Below, piece by piece: positions 8,551-15,693 of a stretch of 64,000 nt of DNA. The DNA lies in the NCBI RefSeq assembly GCF_025961475.1, contig NZ_JAOQNS010000001.1, positions 62,001-126,000 of the forward strand, written 5' to 3'. A program made the position numbers and the translations under genes. This DNA comes from Rhodobium gokarnense. GTDB taxonomy: Bacteria > Pseudomonadota > Alphaproteobacteria > Rhizobiales > Rhodobiaceae. The notes beneath the pieces are model-generated. The model made no database searches and had not been told where the DNA came from. It worked only from the letters and a program-made list of their open reading frames with translations. Each line of letters starts with the position of its first letter. Positions within the stretch are counted from its first letter, which is position 1.

Positions 8551-9453
8551 ATGGCGGGAATTCCTTTCGATCAGCGCGATGGCGAGATCTGGTATGACGG
8601 GGCCTATGTCCCCTGGGCCGACGCCAAGGTGCATGTGCTGACGCACGGGCTGCATTACGCCAGCGCCGTGTTCGAAGGTGAGCGGGCCTATGGCGGCGCC
8701 ATCTTCAAGCTGGAAGAGCACACTGACCGGTTGATCGAGTCGGCCCGCGTACTCGGCTTTTCGATTCCCTATTCGGCCGAGGTGATCAACAACGCCTGCA
8801 ACGACCTGCTGGTCCGGGCGAACCTCTCCGACGCCTATGTGCGGCCGATCTCCTGGCGCGGCAGCGAGATGATGGGCGTGTCGGCGCAGGCCAACACCAT
8901 CCATCTGGCGATCGCGGTGTGGCCGTGGCCGAGCTACTTCAAGCCGGAAGAGCGGCTGAAGGGCATCCGCCTCGACATCGCTGAATATTGCCGGCCGGAT
9001 CCGCGCACGGCGCCGTCGAAGTCGAAGGCGGCCGGGCTCTACATGATCTGCACGATCTCCAAGCACGCGGCCGAGGCCAAGGGCTATGCCGATGCCCTGA
9101 TGCTCGACTGGCGCGGCCAGGTCGCCGAGGCGACCGGCGCCAACGTGTTCTTCGTCAAGGACGGCGTCATCCATACGCCGAAGCCGGACTGCTTCCTCGA
9201 CGGTATCACGCGGCGCACGGTCATCGGCCTTGCGAAGGCGCGCGGCATCGAGGTGGTGGAGCGGGCGATCATGCCGGAGGAGATGGCAAGCTTCGAGCAG
9301 TGCTTCCTGACCGGCACGGCGGCCGAGGTCACCCCGGTCTCCGAGATCGGCCCCTACAGCTTTGCCGTCGGCGACATCACCAAGACGCTGATGGAAGACT
9401 ACATGGCGGCGGTGCTGCCGCAGGAGCCGGCAAAGGTCGCCGCGGTCGGCTGA
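8551..9453 (+). CDS. ilvE: Branched-chain amino acid aminotransferase
   Basis: A fold-type IV PLP enzyme of 300 aa that interconverts Leu, Ile and Val with their 2-oxo acids using glutamate. Features are the start IWYDGAYVPWADAKVHVLTHGLHYASAVFEGERAY, the catalytic Lys in PSKSKAAGLYM, EATGANVFFVKDG, and FLTGTAAEVTPV. The ATG at 8551 is chosen because GGAG lies at 8541-8544 and the in-frame sequence upstream lacks family similarity. It is transcribed away from petP and followed by a strong terminator at 9483. D-amino-acid or aminodeoxychorismate activity is the alternative within fold IV but fits the length and motifs less well. Confidence 0.93.
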   Translation: MAGIPFDQRDGEIWYDGAYVPWADAKVHVLTHGLHYASAVFEGERAYGGAIFKLEEHTDRLIESARVLGFSIPYSAEVINNACNDLLVRANLSDAYVRPISWRGSEMMGVSAQANTIHLAIAVWPWPSYFKPEERLKGIRLDIAEYCRPDPRTAPSKSKAAGLYMICTISKHAAEAKGYADALMLDWRGQVAEATGANVFFVKDGVIHTPKPDCFLDGITRRTVIGLAKARGIEVVERAIMPEEMASFEQCFLTGTAAEVTPVSEIGPYSFAVGDITKTLMEDYMAAVLPQEPAKVAAVG

Positions 9454-9482
9454 GCCGGCGCGTTACCTCCTGAAATTATCAG

Positions 9483-9512
9483 CGGCCGGGAGAGCGATCT
9501 CCCGGCCGTTTT
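9483..9512 (+). terminator. Rho-independent terminator after ilvE
   Basis: A perfect 11-bp stem, CGGCCGGGAGA (9483-9493) with TCTCCCGGCCG (9498-9508), closed by a GCGA tetraloop and followed by TTTT. Confidence 0.9.
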
Positions 9513-9673
9513 GCGTGCGTGGCTCGGCGGGGCGCAACGGGCCGAGTTGTCCGTGTGGCGGGATTGCGCGCGCAAAACGAGATGCTTCGTAGAATTAAAA
9601 TGTTTGATTGTCGGTAATATTTTATGCAATTGATTACCAGTATCAAAAATCGGAAGCAAAACAGGAGGGGACA

Positions 9674-10285
9674 ATGAGGGCATTTCTGGCATCGGCAATC
9701 GGGGCTTTGTGTTTGTCGGCGGTCGCGGCGGCGCCGGGTCTTGCGAAGGAATCGACGCACCAGCGCCATATCGTCCAGGTGAACTGCGATCACAGCAAGA
9801 TCGACAACGAAGAGACCAAGAACACGGTCACGGTCGAATTCTGGCGCGACGACCTGAAGCTCTACGAGACGACCGCTAATTACGCCACCGAAACCGCCAT
9901 AGTCTGGAGCGCCTTCAAAGCCATTTTCAAATATCCGGAATTCACGGAGGGCCCGCCGAAATGCGATTCCAATCAATGGGCCGTCTACATTTCCGATCCC
10001 AACCAGTTCCCCGCCGGCGGCGGCTACGAAGCGGGCAAGGAGCGCAATCCGACCCATTTCATCATGCGCACCAGCGGCAAGGATGGCTTCTTCATGGACG
10101 AGGTCGAATACCACGACGAGGAAAACAAGGGGAACCGGGTCGACTTCGGTGCCTCCAACGGCAAGGGCTATTGCCTGTCGAAGGACAGCGGCGACGCCAA
10201 GCGGAGCTGGAAGAAATACGTCGACGGCTGCTATCCGGCGCTGAAATTCGTCCTGAAGAGCGGCAAGGTCTATCCCGCGGACTGA
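9674..10285 (+). CDS. Secreted protein of unknown function
   Basis: A 203-aa protein with a clear signal peptide (MRAFLASAIGALCLSAVAAAPGLA, cleavage after about residue 24). The mature part is hydrophilic with at least four Cys, in VNCDHSK, PPKCDSN, KGYCLSK and DGCYPAL, suggesting two disulfides in the periplasm or outside the cell. A strong GGAGG Shine-Dalgarno sits 5 bp before the ATG. I do not recognise the family. It is a single-gene unit: a terminator precedes it, and a long hairpin separates it from the convergent LysR gene. Upstream DNA (9580-9660) is clearly AT-richer than average. Confidence 0.75.
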   Translation: MRAFLASAIGALCLSAVAAAPGLAKESTHQRHIVQVNCDHSKIDNEETKNTVTVEFWRDDLKLYETTANYATETAIVWSAFKAIFKYPEFTEGPPKCDSNQWAVYISDPNQFPAGGGYEAGKERNPTHFIMRTSGKDGFFMDEVEYHDEENKGNRVDFGASNGKGYCLSKDSGDAKRSWKKYVDGCYPALKFVLKSGKVYPAD

Positions 10286-10306
10286 CCGGGACCGGCTTTC
10301 AAGGAT

Positions 10307-10357
10307 GGACATGACATGGCCGGCCGGGGGAGCGATCCCCTGGCCGCTGTCATGTCC
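10307..10357. terminator. Hairpin between convergent genes (possible bidirectional terminator)
   Basis: A 10-bp outer stem GGACATGACA (10307-10316) / TGTCATGTCC (10348-10357) encloses a second GC stem (GGCC-GGGGA with TCCCC-TGGCC) and a GCGA loop. It has no T-run. It overlaps the last codons of the LysR gene. Confidence 0.6.
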
Positions 10358-11210
10358 GCCGGTCGGGCAGGTCTTCGGCAAGGGCCGCGCCGAGGCGCCG
10401 GGCGGCGTCGCCGGCGTCTGGCCGCATGCGGATGGAATATTCCGCCTTCGGCAAGGCCGGCAGGTCGAGGGAGGCGGGCGCGGGCGCAAGATCCCCTGCG
10501 GCCCAGCGCGGCGTGCGGGCGGTGACGGCAACGCCCGCCGCGACGGCGGCGAGGCAGCCGGCCAGCGACGGGCTGGTGGCGGCGATCCGGTAGCTGCGGT
10601 TCGCCGCATCGAGCGCCGAAAGGGCCGCGGCCCGGAACGCGCAGGGCGGATCGATCAGGGCGAGCGGCAGGTCTTTCTGGTCCGCGGCCGCGAGGCCGCC
10701 CGGCGCGGCGAGCCAGCACATCGGTTCGGCAAAGACGGCGACCTCGTCGGGCTCCACGGCGTTTCTCAAGACGACCAGGAGGTCGACCTGGCCGCTCCGG
10801 TAGGCCTCGGAAAGATCGGCCGTGCCGCCGACGCGCAGGTCGAGCCGCACGCGCGGGTGGGTGCGGGCGAAGCGGGAGAGCACCTCCGTCAGGGGGCCCC
10901 TGGCAAAATCCTGGGTGATGCCAAGGCCGACCCGGCCGTCGACGGCGGCGCCGGCAACGCTCATCAGCGCCTCGCGGTTGGCAGCGAGGATACGCCGCGC
11001 ATGGGCGACGAGGCGCGATCCGGCATCGGTCAGCACCTTGCGCCTTCCGTCGTCCCTCAGCAGCGGCACGCCGGCCGCCGCCTCCAGCCGCTGCATCTGG
11101 GCGGTGACGGCAGATGGCGTGCGGCCGACAATATCGGCGGCTCGGGCGAGCGTGCCGGCATCGGCAAAGGCGACGAGGGCCTGCAGCAGGGTCGGATCGA
11201 ACGGCTTCAT
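10350..11210 (-). CDS. LysR family regulator
   Basis: A 286-aa LysR-type regulator. The N-terminal winged HTH (FDPTLLQALVAFADAGTLARAADIVGRTPSAVTAQMQRLEAAAGVPLLRDDGRRKVLTDAG, residues 4-64) leads into a substrate-binding domain with the usual DLRVGGTADLSEAYRSGQVDLLVVL segment. It is divergent from a tautomerase gene, 107 bp away, and that gene is its most likely target. Inducer unknown. Confidence 0.92.
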   Translation of the reverse strand: MKPFDPTLLQALVAFADAGTLARAADIVGRTPSAVTAQMQRLEAAAGVPLLRDDGRRKVLTDAGSRLVAHARRILAANREALMSVAGAAVDGRVGLGITQDFARGPLTEVLSRFARTHPRVRLDLRVGGTADLSEAYRSGQVDLLVVLRNAVEPDEVAVFAEPMCWLAAPGGLAAADQKDLPLALIDPPCAFRAAALSALDAANRSYRIAATSPSLAGCLAAVAAGVAVTARTPRWAAGDLAPAPASLDLPALPKAEYSIRMRPDAGDAARRLGAALAEDLPDRRT

Positions 11211-11317
11211 GATTCAATACTATCGAATCTTTTATGAAGAACAATTCGATTTTATCAAATCAATTCGTCGCGCATGGTCAGGGCATCGCTTCTCCTCACT
11301 GCAAGGAAATTTGTCCC

Positions 11318-11752
11318 ATGCCGCTGCTGACGCTTTCCCTTTCCGCCGCGCCGGACCGCACCCGCGCCGGCAAGGCCGCCCGGATCCTCACCGATCTCAC
11401 CGCCCGCCATCTCGGCAAGGCGCCGGAGGTCACCGCCGTCCTCGTCAACGAGCACGATCCCGCCCGCTGGTACATCGGCGCCCGGCCGCTCGCCGATGAC
11501 GCCGGCGCGCGGGCCAGCTTCGCCCTCGACGTCAAGGTGACGGCCGGCACCAACACCAAGGCGGAGATCTCGGCCTATATCGATGCGGTGTTCGCTGCGA
11601 TGGGCGCGCTCACCGGCGCGGTGCGCACGGAAAGCTACATCGTCGTCGACGAGGTCCCGGCGCCGAACTGGGGCTTCGGCGGACGAACCCAGGAGCACCG
11701 CTTCATCGCCGGCCGGCGGGTCGAGCCGGCCACCGAACTGACAGCGCCGTGA
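11318..11752 (+). CDS. Tautomerase family protein
   Basis: A 144-aa 4-oxalocrotonate tautomerase-like protein. Translation from 11318 places Pro directly after the initiator Met (MPLLTLSLS), which after Met removal gives the N-terminal Pro-1 that is the catalytic base of this superfamily. This decides the start against upstream in-frame ATGs such as 11234. The double-length 144 residues suggest a fused two-unit tautomerase, as in the MIF-like or Tautomerase_2 groups. It is probably controlled by the divergent LysR gene. Substrate unknown. Confidence 0.82.
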   Translation: MPLLTLSLSAAPDRTRAGKAARILTDLTARHLGKAPEVTAVLVNEHDPARWYIGARPLADDAGARASFALDVKVTAGTNTKAEISAYIDAVFAAMGALTGAVRTESYIVVDEVPAPNWGFGGRTQEHRFIAGRRVEPATELTAP

Positions 11753-11831
11753 GCCCGATGGATATCTTGATAGGCGTGTCGCCGGAGCGCATAGTGCCGC
11801 GCGAAAAATGATCCCTGCCGGATGAGCCGCC

Positions 11832-12455
11832 ATGAGCCCGGAATTCCTCGTCACCTCCTTCGTCGTCGTGCTGGCGCCGGGCACCGGCGTGCTCTTCACC
11901 CTGGCGATGGGGCTGTCGAAGGGGGTGAGGGCCAGCATTGCCGCCGCCTTCGGCTGCACGCTCGGCATCGTGCCGCATATGGCGGCGGCGATCCTCGGGC
12001 TGGCGGCGCTGCTGCATGCCAGCGCCACGGCCTTCCAGATGCTGAAGATCGCCGGAGTGATCTACCTGCTCTATCTCGCCTGGACGATGCTGAAGGAGCG
12101 CGGCGCGCTGTCCGTGCCGCCGGAGGAGGAGGCGCGCGAAGAGGCCGCGCGGCATGGCGGGATCGTCGTCAAGGCGATCCTCATCAACATCCTCAACCCG
12201 AAGCTCTCGATCTTCTTCCTCGCCTTCCTGCCGCAGTTCATCGATCCGGATGCCGCCGGCGCAACCGCGTCGATGGTGTTCCTCAGCGCCATCTTCATGG
12301 CGATGACCTTCGTCGTCTTCGTCGGTTACGGGGTTTTTGCGGCCACGGTGCGCCGCCACGTCATCTCAAGGCCATCGGTGATGGCCTGGATGCGGCGGGC
12401 ATTCGCCGGCTCGTTCGTGCTGCTCGGGGGCCGGCTGTTGCTTGCGGAGCAGTAG
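11832..12455 (+). CDS. LysE family amino acid exporter
   Basis: A 207-aa inner-membrane protein with about six hydrophobic segments. It has LysE/RhtB family landmarks: the early PGTGVLFTLAMGLSKGVRASIAAAFGCTLG loop and the central KAILINILNPKLSIFFLAFLPQFI. Transporters of this family export Lys, Arg, homoserine, threonine or related compounds. The substrate cannot be told from sequence. It stands alone, 79 bp after the tautomerase gene. Confidence 0.9.
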   Translation: MSPEFLVTSFVVVLAPGTGVLFTLAMGLSKGVRASIAAAFGCTLGIVPHMAAAILGLAALLHASATAFQMLKIAGVIYLLYLAWTMLKERGALSVPPEEEAREEAARHGGIVVKAILINILNPKLSIFFLAFLPQFIDPDAAGATASMVFLSAIFMAMTFVVFVGYGVFAATVRRHVISRPSVMAWMRRAFAGSFVLLGGRLLLAEQ

Positions 12456-12486
12456 GGGCGAGGGTGTTGCGGGTCGAACCGCTGTT

Positions 12487-12574
12487 CTGGATTGCTTCGC
12501 TGCGCTCGCAATGACGGATTTGCCAACAGTTTCAACGTCATTGCGAGGAGGCTGCTAGGTCGACGCGGCAATCG
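12487..12574. repeat. Family B repeat, copy 3
   Basis: A CTGGATTGCTTCGCTGCGCT unit and CGCAATGAC, then about 20 bp of spacer and TCATTGCGAGGAGGC...GCGGCAATC in inverted order. It fills the gap between the LysE gene and the convergent moaE. Confidence 0.85.
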
Positions 12575-12612
12575 AGGGGGCGTTGGCGGTAGGAGGCCGA
12601 CCTTGGAACTCC

Positions 12613-13071
12613 CTACTCCTCCCAGCGCAGCAGCGCGCTGTCGTCGGCGTCCTTGGCCTCGACCCAGCCGCCGGTCGTGCCGTCCTTCAGATGTTCCTTC
12701 TTCCAGAACGGTGCGCGGGTCTTCAGGTAATCCATCATAAATTCGGCCGCCTCGAAGGCGGCGCGGCGGTGGGAGGCGGCGGCGATGACCAGCACGATGG
12801 GGTCGCCCGGAGCGAGCTTGCCGTAGCGGTGGATGGCGGTCAGGCCGAGGAGCTCCCAGCGCGCTTCCGCCTTTGCCGCGACACGGCCGATCTCGTCCTC
12901 GGCCATGCCCGGATAGTGCTCCAGTTCCAAGGCCGAGAGCCGCCCGTCCTCGTCGCGGACATAGCCGGTGAAGCTGGCGAGCGCGCCGATATCGGCCCGG
13001 CCTTCGAGCAGCTTTTCGCTCTCGGCGGCAAGGTCGAAGGGCTCGGCCTGGATACGGATCGTAGCAGCCAT
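12613..13071 (-). CDS. moaE: Molybdopterin synthase large subunit
   Basis: A 152-aa catalytic subunit that, with thiocarboxylated MoaD, converts precursor Z to molybdopterin. It shows the family segments ALASFTGYVRDEDG, LELEHYPGMAE, RYGKLAPGDPIVLVIAAASHRRAAFEAAEFMMDYLKTRAPFWKKEH, including the catalytic Lys pair near KTRAPFWKKE. It lies 6 bp downstream of moaD in the operon pgsA-moaD-moaE. Confidence 0.96.
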   Translation of the reverse strand: MAATIRIQAEPFDLAAESEKLLEGRADIGALASFTGYVRDEDGRLSALELEHYPGMAEDEIGRVAAKAEARWELLGLTAIHRYGKLAPGDPIVLVIAAASHRRAAFEAAEFMMDYLKTRAPFWKKEHLKDGTTGGWVEAKDADDSALLRWEE

Positions 13072-13077
13072 TGAGGC

Positions 13078-13329
13078 TCAGCCGCCGGTCATCGGCGGGA
13101 ACATGGCGATCTCGCGGGCGCCGGTGATCGCCGCCTCGTGCTCGACATGGACCCGGTCGACGGCGACGCGGATCAGTTCGGGCGCCTCGAAGGCGTATTC
13201 GAACTCCTCGCCGCGGCCTTTCAGCCAGGCGATCAGGTCGGCGACGGTGGCGACGTCGGCCGGCGGGTCGATTTCTTCCTCGGGCTTGCCGACGCGCTCA
13301 CGGAGCCAGGCGAAATAGAGAAGCTTCAC
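13078..13329 (-). CDS. moaD: Molybdopterin synthase sulfur carrier subunit
   Basis: An 83-aa ubiquitin-fold protein ending in the essential Gly-Gly (PPMTGG), whose C-terminus is thiocarboxylated to deliver sulfur to MoaE. The WLRERVGKPEEEID and ISEF-type helix region fit the MoaD family. The ATG overlaps the pgsA stop by 4 bp (ATGA), and moaE follows after 6 bp. Confidence 0.95.
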   Translation of the reverse strand: MKLLYFAWLRERVGKPEEEIDPPADVATVADLIAWLKGRGEEFEYAFEAPELIRVAVDRVHVEHEAAITGAREIAMFPPMTGG

Positions 13330-13919
13330 GATTCGTCCTCAAACAGGTGGCCGATACCGGCGCGGAAATAATCGTAGCCGGTATAAAGGGTAACGAGTGC
13401 CGCGCTCCACAGAAGCGTCAGGCCGATCAGCGTCGTGCCCGGCAGGTAGCGCTCGCCGGCGGGGCCGGCGAGAAGAAAGCCGATGGCGACGAGCTGCACC
13501 GTGGTCTTCCACTTGGCGAGCCGGGTGACGGGCACGCTGACCTTCAACTCGGCAAGATATTCGCGCAAGCCCGAGACCAGGATCTCGCGGCACAATATGA
13601 CGATGGCGGCCCACAGCGACCAGCCCGCGATGGTACCATCGGCGGCCAGCAGCAACAGGCAGGCCGCGACCAGCAGCTTGTCGGCGATCGGATCGAGCAT
13701 GCGGCCGATGGACGACTGCTGGTCCCAGGCACGGGCGAGGTAGCCGTCGAGGAAATCGGTGATGCTGGCGATCAGGAACAGGAACACCGCCGTCCAGCGG
13801 GCGGCGTCGCTGCCGGAGAATTTCCCCTCGCCGAAAAAGCAGACGACGACCATCGGGACCGCGGCGATGCGGCCATAGGTGAGGATATTCGGAAGGCTGT
13901 AGGCGTGTGATCGCGGCAT
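13326..13919 (-). CDS. pgsA: CDP-diacylglycerol-glycerol-3-phosphate 3-phosphatidyltransferase
   Basis: A 197-aa inner-membrane enzyme that makes phosphatidylglycerophosphate, the committed step to phosphatidylglycerol and cardiolipin. The CDP-alcohol phosphotransferase signature DG-x2-AR-x8-G-x3-D-x3-D is intact in FLDGYLARAWDQQSSIGRMLDPIADK. Several hydrophobic helices follow. The pgsA-moaD-moaE operon order is common in rhizobia and links two unrelated pathways. Confidence 0.96.
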   Translation of the reverse strand: MPRSHAYSLPNILTYGRIAAVPMVVVCFFGEGKFSGSDAARWTAVFLFLIASITDFLDGYLARAWDQQSSIGRMLDPIADKLLVAACLLLLAADGTIAGWSLWAAIVILCREILVSGLREYLAELKVSVPVTRLAKWKTTVQLVAIGFLLAGPAGERYLPGTTLIGLTLLWSAALVTLYTGYDYFRAGIGHLFEDES

Positions 13920-14310
13920 GAGGCTCTGGGCGCGGCTTAAGGCTTGGGATGCTGCCTTTGCGGTGCGACAACACCATGCCCGGCTTTTCGGGTCAATGCG
14001 GGAACGCGACCGAAACGCGGCGGCAAGGTCGCGCAGGCGAAATCCCGCAACGGGTTTCTCGTTTGCCGGGTAAGCCTAAGGCCTGTTTGTGACAGCGCGG
14101 TTGCTGGGCCTGTTGGAAGGGGCATTGACCGCAACCGTGGTGTCCTTGGACAAGCCTCGCATTCCAAATCCTCCATGCATTTGGACGCGAAGGTCGTCAA
14201 TGCCCGTTGGGCCTTGCGGCAGGGGTGGGCTTGTCCGTTATCGGGTGTCGGCGGATGCGCGCGGGCTCTACAATCGCGGCGTCAGGGATGAAGGCGTATC
14301 GGGGGATCAT
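13920..14310. other. Intergenic region with interlocking inverted repeats
   Basis: 391 bp without a convincing gene. It contains two perfect 9-bp inverted pairs that cross each other: GGGCATTGA (14120-14128) with TCAATGCCC (14197-14205), and GGACAAGCC (14148-14156) with GGCTTGTCC (14228-14236). A smaller hairpin (TCCAAAT/ATTTGGA, 14163-14185) lies inside. As RNA this would be a pseudoknot-like fold. Confidence 0.4.
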
Positions 14311-14868
14311 ATGGCGGAAGGTTCGGGTCGGTCGGGAATGGCTATCGGCTATGGCTGGGTGCCGGGCATCGTCGGCGAGATCGTCCGCGCCCATGCCGTC
14401 TACTATGCGCGGGAATGGGATTTCGGGCCGGTGTTCGAGGCGAAGGTCGCAGGCGGGCTGGCCGCGTTCCTGGAGCGCTACGACCCTGTTCGCGACCGGC
14501 TGGTGCACGCCCATGGCGGGGACACCTTTCTCGGCTCCGTCGCCATCGACGGCAGCGATCCGGAGCTGGCTCCGGGGAGGGCGCATCTGCGCTGGTTCGT
14601 CGTCACGGACGCTGCGCGCGGCCGCGGGCTCGGGCGCCGGCTGATGGACGAGGCCGTCCGGTTCGTCAGATCCTCGGGCGCCACCTCCTGCTATCTCGAC
14701 ACCTTTGCGGGGCTCGATGCCGCCCGGCATCTCTACGAAGCCGCAGGCTTCCGTCTGACCGAGGAGCACGAGGCGACGAGCTGGGGCACGCCGGTCACCG
14801 AGCAGCGCTTCGTGCTGGATGTTGGCGCTACTGCCGTCGATACCCCTCCATCGCTTACTCGCGATTGA
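14311..14868 (+). CDS. GNAT family N-acetyltransferase
   Basis: A 185-aa GCN5-related acetyltransferase. The acetyl-CoA loop is RGRGLGRRLMDEAV (Q/RxxGxG/A), preceded by the beta strand HLRWFVVTDAA and followed by CYLDTFAGLDAARHLYEAAGFR, the usual motif B. The start at 14311 follows a GGGGG run. The open frame upstream has no similarity. The 3' end overlaps the convergent TIMP-like gene by 14 bp. Substrate unknown. Confidence 0.85.
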   Translation: MAEGSGRSGMAIGYGWVPGIVGEIVRAHAVYYAREWDFGPVFEAKVAGGLAAFLERYDPVRDRLVHAHGGDTFLGSVAIDGSDPELAPGRAHLRWFVVTDAARGRGLGRRLMDEAVRFVRSSGATSCYLDTFAGLDAARHLYEAAGFRLTEEHEATSWGTPVTEQRFVLDVGATAVDTPPSLTRD

Positions 14869-15241
14869 CGTTCCACATCAGGCAGGAATTGGTGCGGTAG
14901 CTGCCGTCGTCGCCCCGTTTTGCCGCGATCAACGGGCCGTAATTGCTCTCTCCGAAATCGACGCCGCAGGTCGCCGACTGCCGGTTGGTGACGATCCGCA
15001 CGGTGCCGCCGACCTCGCCCTTGACGACGCGGTCGACGCGGAACGTGGTCTCGCGCTTGCGGCCGCCGACGAGGCGCGCATCAGTGACCTCGCCCTCAAA
15101 GACGATGTCGGCAGCGGCCATGGCGTCGGCCTGGCTGACGCGGCGGCAGGAGCAGGCGTCGGCCTTAAGAGTGGTCGCGGCGAGCATCGATGTGGCGACA
15201 AGGCCGGAAAGGAGGATCGCATTGATTTTGCCGTTGCGCAT
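14855..15241 (-). CDS. Secreted TIMP/NTR-like protein 1
   Basis: A 128-aa protein with a signal peptide (cleavage just before the Cys, after LKADA). The mature N-terminus begins CSCRR, followed by an ADIVFEGEVTDA strand, FRVDRVVKGEVGGTVRIVT, and a late TNSCLMWN Cys. A free N-terminal C-x-C followed by a beta-barrel pattern is the arrangement of tissue-inhibitor-of-metalloproteinase (NTR/OB-like) domains, which also occur in bacterial secreted proteins of unknown role. A paralogue lies immediately upstream on the same strand. Confidence 0.7.
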   Translation of the reverse strand: MRNGKINAILLSGLVATSMLAATTLKADACSCRRVSQADAMAAADIVFEGEVTDARLVGGRKRETTFRVDRVVKGEVGGTVRIVTNRQSATCGVDFGESNYGPLIAAKRGDDGSYRTNSCLMWNVNRE

Positions 15242-15262
15242 GGCCGTCTCCTGATGTCGCCG

Positions 15263-15652
15263 CTACTGCTTGCGGGAGATGTTCAGCATGATGCAGCTAT
15301 TGGTGATCAGCCGGCCCTTGTCGTCAAGAAAGGCGGCGACGGTGAACGGGCCTGTGCCGGGCTTGAAGCGCACGGCGCAGACCGAGGGCGGGATGGAAAT
15401 CTCCGCGCCGTTGGCGTCGCCCTGCCGGCCCTTCAGCCATTTGTCGACGGCAAAGATCGTGGTCTCCCATTGAACGCCGTCCTCGTCGGCCTTGGAGACC
15501 TTGGTCGGCTTGCCCACGAAGACCACGTCGGCCTCCTTCAGGATCGTCTCGCGCGGCTCCTTCAGGCAGATGCAGCCGCCGCCCTGGGCCATGGCCGGGC
15601 CGGCCGGCACAAGGGCAAGGACGACAAGCGCCAGAATGAGGCGGTGGACCAT
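15263..15652 (-). CDS. Secreted TIMP/NTR-like protein 2
   Basis: A 129-aa secreted paralogue of the neighbouring gene. After the signal peptide (ending PAMAQ) comes GGGCICLKEPRETILKEADVVFVGKPTKV, then a WETTIFAVDKWLKG strand, CAVRF and a C-terminal TNSCIMLNI that closely matches TNSCLMWNV of the neighbour. The C-x-C is preceded by three Gly, so the amino-terminal Cys is not at the very end unless cleavage is later. Spacing to the next gene is 21 bp, so the two form a tandem operon. Confidence 0.7.
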   Translation of the reverse strand: MVHRLILALVVLALVPAGPAMAQGGGCICLKEPRETILKEADVVFVGKPTKVSKADEDGVQWETTIFAVDKWLKGRQGDANGAEISIPPSVCAVRFKPGTGPFTVAAFLDDKGRLITNSCIMLNISRKQ

Positions 15653-15693
15653 GGCAGCCGAAACACCAGGAAACGGATGACGCCTTGCCTAGC

